A stretch of 47,264 nt of DNA, taken from positions 1 to 47,264 of IMG/VR virus record IMGVR_UViG_3300043408_000038; one strand, given 5' to 3'. Made by a program: the position numbers and the translations under genes. The DNA comes from a virus. Below are positions 43,212 to 47,264 of the stretch, piece after piece. Position 1 is the first letter of the stretch; every line of letters starts with the position of its first letter. A model generated the notes under the pieces. The model did not search any database. It was not told where the DNA came from and saw only the letters and a program-made list of their open reading frames with translations.

Positions 43212-44075
43212 TTAAATAACTTCTTGTATCTCTAGGTTACAAGTAAACAATTCTGGGTTATTGATTTGTACAGCACTTAGGTTCTTTAACCTACCCAAGA
43301 AAGAAACCTTAGCTTGGTTTGCTGTATCTGTAATATCAGGTATGATTAGAACTTCACCGACAACACCTTGGTTTCTCTGAAGGTCAAGAACTCTATCGTA
43401 TGCTTCAACTTGACTTAAGAAACCAAGTTCAAAGCTGTGAGTACGTCTACGTCTACGTACATCAAAGAATTCCTCACCAGAAAGACTTGCTTCAATAACA
43501 GAAGTATCCTCGTAAGCAATAGCTGCACCGTAACTTCTGTTATGCTGAGGTTGCCATGCTGAGCCAATGAATACTCTACCTAAGTGAATATAACCATCTG
43601 AATTAGTTGTATCTGTAATCTCTACCTTCCAGTATCTCAGTGTCTGAGCACTACTTGGAATATGCACAAAAGGAGCATTGAATCCAGCAACAGCTTCTTG
43701 GCTTACTGTACCTAACCAAAAGTTATCATCCTCCCACTCAAGCAAATCTTGAGGGATAACACCACTAGGCCATACTTGAATACTTGCGCTGTCATAAACA
43801 GGAGTAGCAAAGTCACTTGCGTCATCTCCGTAGATTCTTACAGTTGCATTAACTGAAAAGTTATGAGCAATCAAAGCAATAACACCTACAGACCTTGGTT
43901 GTCCAAAGTCTATAGTAAATTTTGTATTATTAGCTGTAGCGTCAGTTGTTCTAGCCAACTTGGAAAGTCTTCTGTCTTTGATATTATTCAAAGGAAGTGT
44001 ACTCTGCCACGAACCAGCAGCAAGAGTAGCACTGTCTATTCTATTCATTGTCCCAAGTAAAAGGTTAGATGCCAT
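43212..44075 (-). CDS. tail-tip protein with discoidin-like beta-sandwich (287 aa)
   Basis: MASNLLLGTMNRIDSATLAA, FTIDFGQPRSVGVIALIAHN and RYWKVEITDTTNSDGYIHLG look like a galactose-binding (discoidin) fold. The C-terminal half has RRRRRTHSFELGFLSQVEAY and GEVLIIPDITDTANQAKVSF. In siphophages this protein lies between tape measure and central fibre, as here. Probable distal-tail component. Confidence 0.8.
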   Translation of the reverse strand: MASNLLLGTMNRIDSATLAAGSWQSTLPLNNIKDRRLSKLARTTDATANNTKFTIDFGQPRSVGVIALIAHNFSVNATVRIYGDDASDFATPVYDSASIQVWPSGVIPQDLLEWEDDNFWLGTVSQEAVAGFNAPFVHIPSSAQTLRYWKVEITDTTNSDGYIHLGRVFIGSAWQPQHNRSYGAAIAYEDTSVIEASLSGEEFFDVRRRRRTHSFELGFLSQVEAYDRVLDLQRNQGVVGEVLIIPDITDTANQAKVSFLGRLKNLSAVQINNPELFTCNLEIQEVI

Positions 44076-44076
44076 A

Positions 44077-45624
44077 TTATCCCCATAGAGTTAAATCTAA
44101 GATACCCAAGCGATAATCAGCCGTATATCCTATTACAATAAAATCTTTACCAGCTTGCATTTCAAATCTATTTATTTGAAGTTTAATTACTGCTCCTAGA
44201 TCAATTAAAGATATAGTATCAGAACTCAAGCCTGCCTTTACATTATACATTACTCTGTCTACTTTGTAAAGACTTAATCTACGACTTGCTTCTGTAGCTG
44301 CTGCTGTAGAATCAATCAGATATGTACTTGCAGATATATCAGTAGCAAGCAAATGCTTTGTCTTAATTGAACTATCAACAGAGCTTGTTGTTCTTTCTTT
44401 TAGCTTTAGTTCAGAACGTCTTGCGTCAGTAACAGCACCAGCTAGGTCAGAGTACTGAGTTACATAGAATTGCTTGTAACCAAGGTTGTATCTCCAAGTT
44501 GGAATACCTCTACCTTCATCTGCTGTAGCTTCTCTGGATATGCTAATAATTTCATTGTTTGTTAATGTCACTACTGCACTACCAGAAGGGGCTTCTAATC
44601 TCTTCATACGAAGTACACCAAGTCTATCAAAGCCGTAGTAAGCACCAATAGAATTAGCAACCAAGTCCATAGCATCTATGCAAGTTTCTTCTTGCAACCA
44701 AACACCAATCTCCGCTGAGTTGGCTGTATCCAATACTGTTACATCTGCTGAACTTATACTACCAGAACTTATACCAGCATCTAAAGCTATTTGTTTTAAT
44801 ATCTGCGCTGCTGTTCTATTGCTTGCTGCTGAACCTTGAGTAGCATCACAAGTAACCAACCCGCTAGGGATACTACCTAATCTGATATAACCACCAGCAG
44901 GCCATACCCTGAAGTTACCAGCAGCAGGTGCTGTAGTTTCCATGTCAGATTGCGAAGTATAATCAGTACCTTTGGTTAGGCTTGAACCTCTATCATAGCA
45001 AGCTGTTACCGTATTGATTGCACCATCTGATACTTGATAAATCAATCTACTTGTATTAACAAGAACAGGTGCAATGTTGTAAGCTGTTCCATATAACTTA
45101 GGTTTCCTGCTGTCTTTAATATCAGCAGCTACACCTTCTAAACCACTAGGTAGTGAATTACTACCAGCATATAAATTCTGACAAGCATGTTTATCAAGTT
45201 CTGCAAGCCTATCCCGCAGTCTAAGGTAAACCTTGTCCCATGAAATCTCAGGTTGTTCTACAGTTCCTGTAAGAATAGTAGTCCATATCGGAGCACTGCC
45301 TTGGTACACAGAACCAAGAACAATAGTTAAGGTTCTACCATCTAATCCGTAATTAGACAGATAATCAAGAGCACCATCTGTATTACTAAGTTCAAGAGCA
45401 CCATAACCTACTTGACTACTCCCGTAAGTCCTAGCTCTATCAAAGCAATCCCTACGAATAGTAGCAGGGTTTTGAATCCTTGGTTCAAAAGCAATATGAG
45501 AACCAATCCCCGGAGGTAGATTAGTCGTAGACGTAACATAACCAGAACTACTGAAATACAAAGACACTACGGAGCTTGTATTGGGGTTATAAGCGTCTAA
45601 TTTAGCAAGCCATATACTAGCCAT
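44077..45624 (-). CDS. tail-tip/hub protein (515 aa)
   Basis: MASIWLAKLDAYNPNTSSVV, then TTILTGTVEQPEISWDKVYL, RLRDRLAELDKHACQNLYAG, SNSLPSGLEGVAADIKDSRK. This TGTxEQPE..RLRDR..ELD signature is one I recognise from structural tail proteins of Burkholderia and Pseudomonas siphophages. The mid-region has a KPKLYGTAYNIAPV motif. Likely part of the tail tip around the tape-measure end. SD AAGGAAG. Confidence 0.85.
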   Translation of the reverse strand: MASIWLAKLDAYNPNTSSVVSLYFSSSGYVTSTTNLPPGIGSHIAFEPRIQNPATIRRDCFDRARTYGSSQVGYGALELSNTDGALDYLSNYGLDGRTLTIVLGSVYQGSAPIWTTILTGTVEQPEISWDKVYLRLRDRLAELDKHACQNLYAGSNSLPSGLEGVAADIKDSRKPKLYGTAYNIAPVLVNTSRLIYQVSDGAINTVTACYDRGSSLTKGTDYTSQSDMETTAPAAGNFRVWPAGGYIRLGSIPSGLVTCDATQGSAASNRTAAQILKQIALDAGISSGSISSADVTVLDTANSAEIGVWLQEETCIDAMDLVANSIGAYYGFDRLGVLRMKRLEAPSGSAVVTLTNNEIISISREATADEGRGIPTWRYNLGYKQFYVTQYSDLAGAVTDARRSELKLKERTTSSVDSSIKTKHLLATDISASTYLIDSTAAATEASRRLSLYKVDRVMYNVKAGLSSDTISLIDLGAVIKLQINRFEMQAGKDFIVIGYTADYRLGILDLTLWG

Positions 45625-45699
45625 AGTCTTCCTTAAAAGAAAGCCCCAAAAGCCGTTTTAAGGGCTTCTAGGGCTATGTTTGAATCAAGTTGTTCTAAC

Positions 45700-47264
45700 T
45701 TATTTACTCTTTTCCAAGATACCAGTAGATTCAATGCTACTGAGCTTACGCTCAATGCTTGACAACTTAGTAACCTGCCCAGAGCTTTCAAGACCTTGCT
45801 GATTTCTCAGAGCCTTTACTTCAGTAACCAATGCACGGAGCAATACTTTAGTTTCTTCATCGTTGGAACTAGAAGAATCATTAAGCAGTTCTTTAGTTTG
45901 TTGGTTGTTGTAGACCTGACCAGGATTTCTGAAGTTAATCAGTTCTGGGCCTTGTTCACCAACAAGTGCCATACCACCTTGATAGTAACCACCATCTGCA
46001 AATGCTTTAACTTCTCCAGTAGCTGCATTTACTTTCATAGTTGTCATTGGTATAGGTAGCCACAAAGCATCTATGATTGCCTTGGAAGTAGACACAGCAC
46101 TCGCTAGTGTAGTCTGTCCTGAACCAACTGAGGATGCCAATGCTGGTGCAATAGCAGCAGATGTAGCATTACTACCCATTGTCAGTTTCAACAAAGGGGT
46201 GACAGCCGCTGCCAATGCAGAAGAAAGAGCAGATGCCAGTTCAGGAGGGAGTGTCTTCAATACAGCAGCTACGTTGTCATTACTGAGAACGATCTTTGCA
46301 GTGTTTGACAAGTCCTGATAAAACTGAGTCTTAGCTTGCTCAAGTTGAGCCTTGAGTTGATCTAACGTAGCTTTAGAAGAAGTTTCAATAGCTTTGATTT
46401 GTTTCTCTAGGCTATTTGCAATCTTTGTCTGACTATCAATAGTCTTATTGGCTAGAGTTTCAACACCTGTACTTACTTCAGTAAATATAGCAGCGTAAGC
46501 AGCGTTACTTCCGTAGTAATCCTTGGCAATACTTAGATAAGATTCAGATACACCTTGCAGGTTTTGCATAGCAACTTCGTCACCAGCTTTAGCTTTGGAT
46601 AAAGTATCAGCGTATTGTTTCTTTGCTTCTTGTAATTTAGCTTCTGGACTTAGGATAGTCAAATCCCCAATCTTTAGACTCTTGATAAATTCCTTTAGAC
46701 CTTTAGCAGCATCTATTAGGCTCTTAACAACATCAAGTTGTTCGTTTAGAGCATCTAGCTTTAGTTCATTTTCTTGCTGAGTTATTTGAGATTGCAGATC
46801 AGAGTAGTTTGTAAAGCTGGTCTTTAATGCACTAACCAAATCCTCAACGCCTTCTGTTGCTTTTTCAGTTACAGGATATATAGAATCCATAGCATCAGTA
46901 AAACCAAGCAGTGAATTCAATAACTGATTATCACCAGTAGCTTGAGCAGCAAGTACCATCTGTTTGAAACCATCTCTGGTAGTAGGTAGTTCTTTACCTA
47001 ACTTACCAAACTCAGTTGTCATCTGCTTAACCAGATTAGCGTTCTTTTCTTCTTCACTGAAGAACTTATTGTAGAAGTTACCTAGTTTCTGGTTTGCTTT
47101 CCCCATACCACCCAAGGCAGCAATCATGTTTTCAGCAGCAGCATAACCTTCTAGGCTGAAATCATAAGTTGTAGCACCGAGGTTTTCCATTACAGCATTG
47201 GTAGTACCTAGGGTGTTGCTTAACCTGAGCAGAGTTTCACTAGCTTTCTCACCTTCTTTTTGGA
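45700..47264 (-). CDS. tape-measure protein, C-terminal part (start outside window)
   Basis: The frame is open to the window edge, so the ATG at 47190 is internal. About 520 residues are visible. They are largely helical with coiled-coil stretches (ITQQENELKLDALNEQLDVV; IANSLEKQIKAIETSSKATL). A Gly-rich end motif is typical of tape measures: FADGGYYQGGMALVGEQGPE, LINFRNPGQVYNN. The tail ends with two helices. It sets tail length and may pass into the cell envelope on infection. Confidence 0.9.
   Translation of the reverse strand, partial: QKEGEKASETLLRLSNTLGTTNAVMENLGATTYDFSLEGYAAAENMIAALGGMGKANQKLGNFYNKFFSEEEKNANLVKQMTTEFGKLGKELPTTRDGFKQMVLAAQATGDNQLLNSLLGFTDAMDSIYPVTEKATEGVEDLVSALKTSFTNYSDLQSQITQQENELKLDALNEQLDVVKSLIDAAKGLKEFIKSLKIGDLTILSPEAKLQEAKKQYADTLSKAKAGDEVAMQNLQGVSESYLSIAKDYYGSNAAYAAIFTEVSTGVETLANKTIDSQTKIANSLEKQIKAIETSSKATLDQLKAQLEQAKTQFYQDLSNTAKIVLSNDNVAAVLKTLPPELASALSSALAAAVTPLLKLTMGSNATSAAIAPALASSVGSGQTTLASAVSTSKAIIDALWLPIPMTTMKVNAATGEVKAFADGGYYQGGMALVGEQGPELINFRNPGQVYNNQQTKELLNDSSSSNDEETKVLLRALVTEVKALRNQQGLESSGQVTKLSSIERKLSSIESTGILEKSK

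Noticed and set aside
45625-45699. Terminator between tape measure and tail-tip genes
   Set aside because: AGCCC/GGGCT repeats can pair, but stems are short and interrupted and there is no clear U-run on the minus strand.
46073-46318. Plus-strand open frame opposite the tape measure
   Set aside because: Ala/Val-rich product typical of an antisense frame of an Ala-rich helical gene; no SD or promoter.
1-47264. CRISPR array
   Set aside because: No regularly spaced identical repeats of 24-40 bp were seen; the repeated elements are promoters/leaders, the paired long hairpins and short TTGCAA motifs.

Overview
The window is a piece of a lytic, long-tailed double-stranded DNA phage genome. The evidence is the C-terminus of a tape-measure protein followed by tail-tip and receptor-binding genes, a lysis cassette, and a T7-type replication module: TOPRIM-helicase, family A DNA polymerase, gp2.5-like ssDNA-binding protein, gp6-like exonuclease and an endonuclease VII-like resolvase. 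No integrase, repressor or RNA polymerase is visible, so transcription probably uses the host sigma-70 holoenzyme. SD sites are strong, TATA boxes are sigma-70-like, and the holin and peptidoglycan hydrolases fit a Gram-negative host. Several GC-richer small genes (the HTPGPW and LVAAAEREAC types) resemble genes I associate with phages of Beta- and Gammaproteobacteria. That makes an aquatic proteobacterial host plausible, but this is inference only.

Layout. (1) About 1-13.9 kb reads leftward: some forty small, tightly packed genes, many with their own promoter and SD. They include a SleB-type cell-wall hydrolase, an HU-like protein, ThyX, two cytidine-deaminase-fold proteins and a GIY-YIG/HNH homing endonuclease. 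(2) About 13.9-14.8 kb is a gene-free divergent region with DnaA-box-like sites, an AT-rich tract and a possible structured transcript. (3) About 14.8-34.0 kb reads rightward: small early genes, then helicase, GIY-YIG endonuclease, DNA polymerase, an 0.9-kb gene-free block holding tRNA-Arg(UCU) inside strongly structured sequence, SSB, exonuclease, resolvase, an HTH-exonuclease, MazG and dATP/dGTP diphosphohydrolase-like proteins, NrdB, intein-containing NrdA and a thioredoxin-like protein. (4) A bidirectional terminator near 34.03 kb separates this from a leftward late block (34.06-47.26 kb): M15 peptidase, holin and small membrane proteins, a papain-like protease with a C-terminal membrane anchor, two large receptor-binding proteins, an HNH endonuclease, tail-tip proteins and the tape measure.

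Working together, the rightward genes form a replisome plus a nucleotide-supply pathway. NrdAB and the thioredoxin-like protein make dNDPs. The deaminase(s) and ThyX feed dTMP, and MazG/DUF5664 proteins trim the pools. Selfish elements cluster here: an intein at the catalytic cysteine of NrdA, a GIY-YIG gene between helicase and polymerase, a GIY-YIG/HNH gene next to the deaminase, and an HNH gene abutting a receptor-binding gene.

The most unusual parts are noncoding. The 22.86-23.80 kb block combines an Arg tRNA, two long hairpins with the same stem and a compensatory base change, a compact multibranch domain with its own extended -10 promoter, and mutually exclusive and pseudoknot pairings. 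This is what a giant ornate phage RNA of the GOLLD/ROOL type, or a new class, would look like. A second structured transcript may sit beside the putative origin. A dispersed promoter/5'UTR module recurs upstream of genes on both arms.
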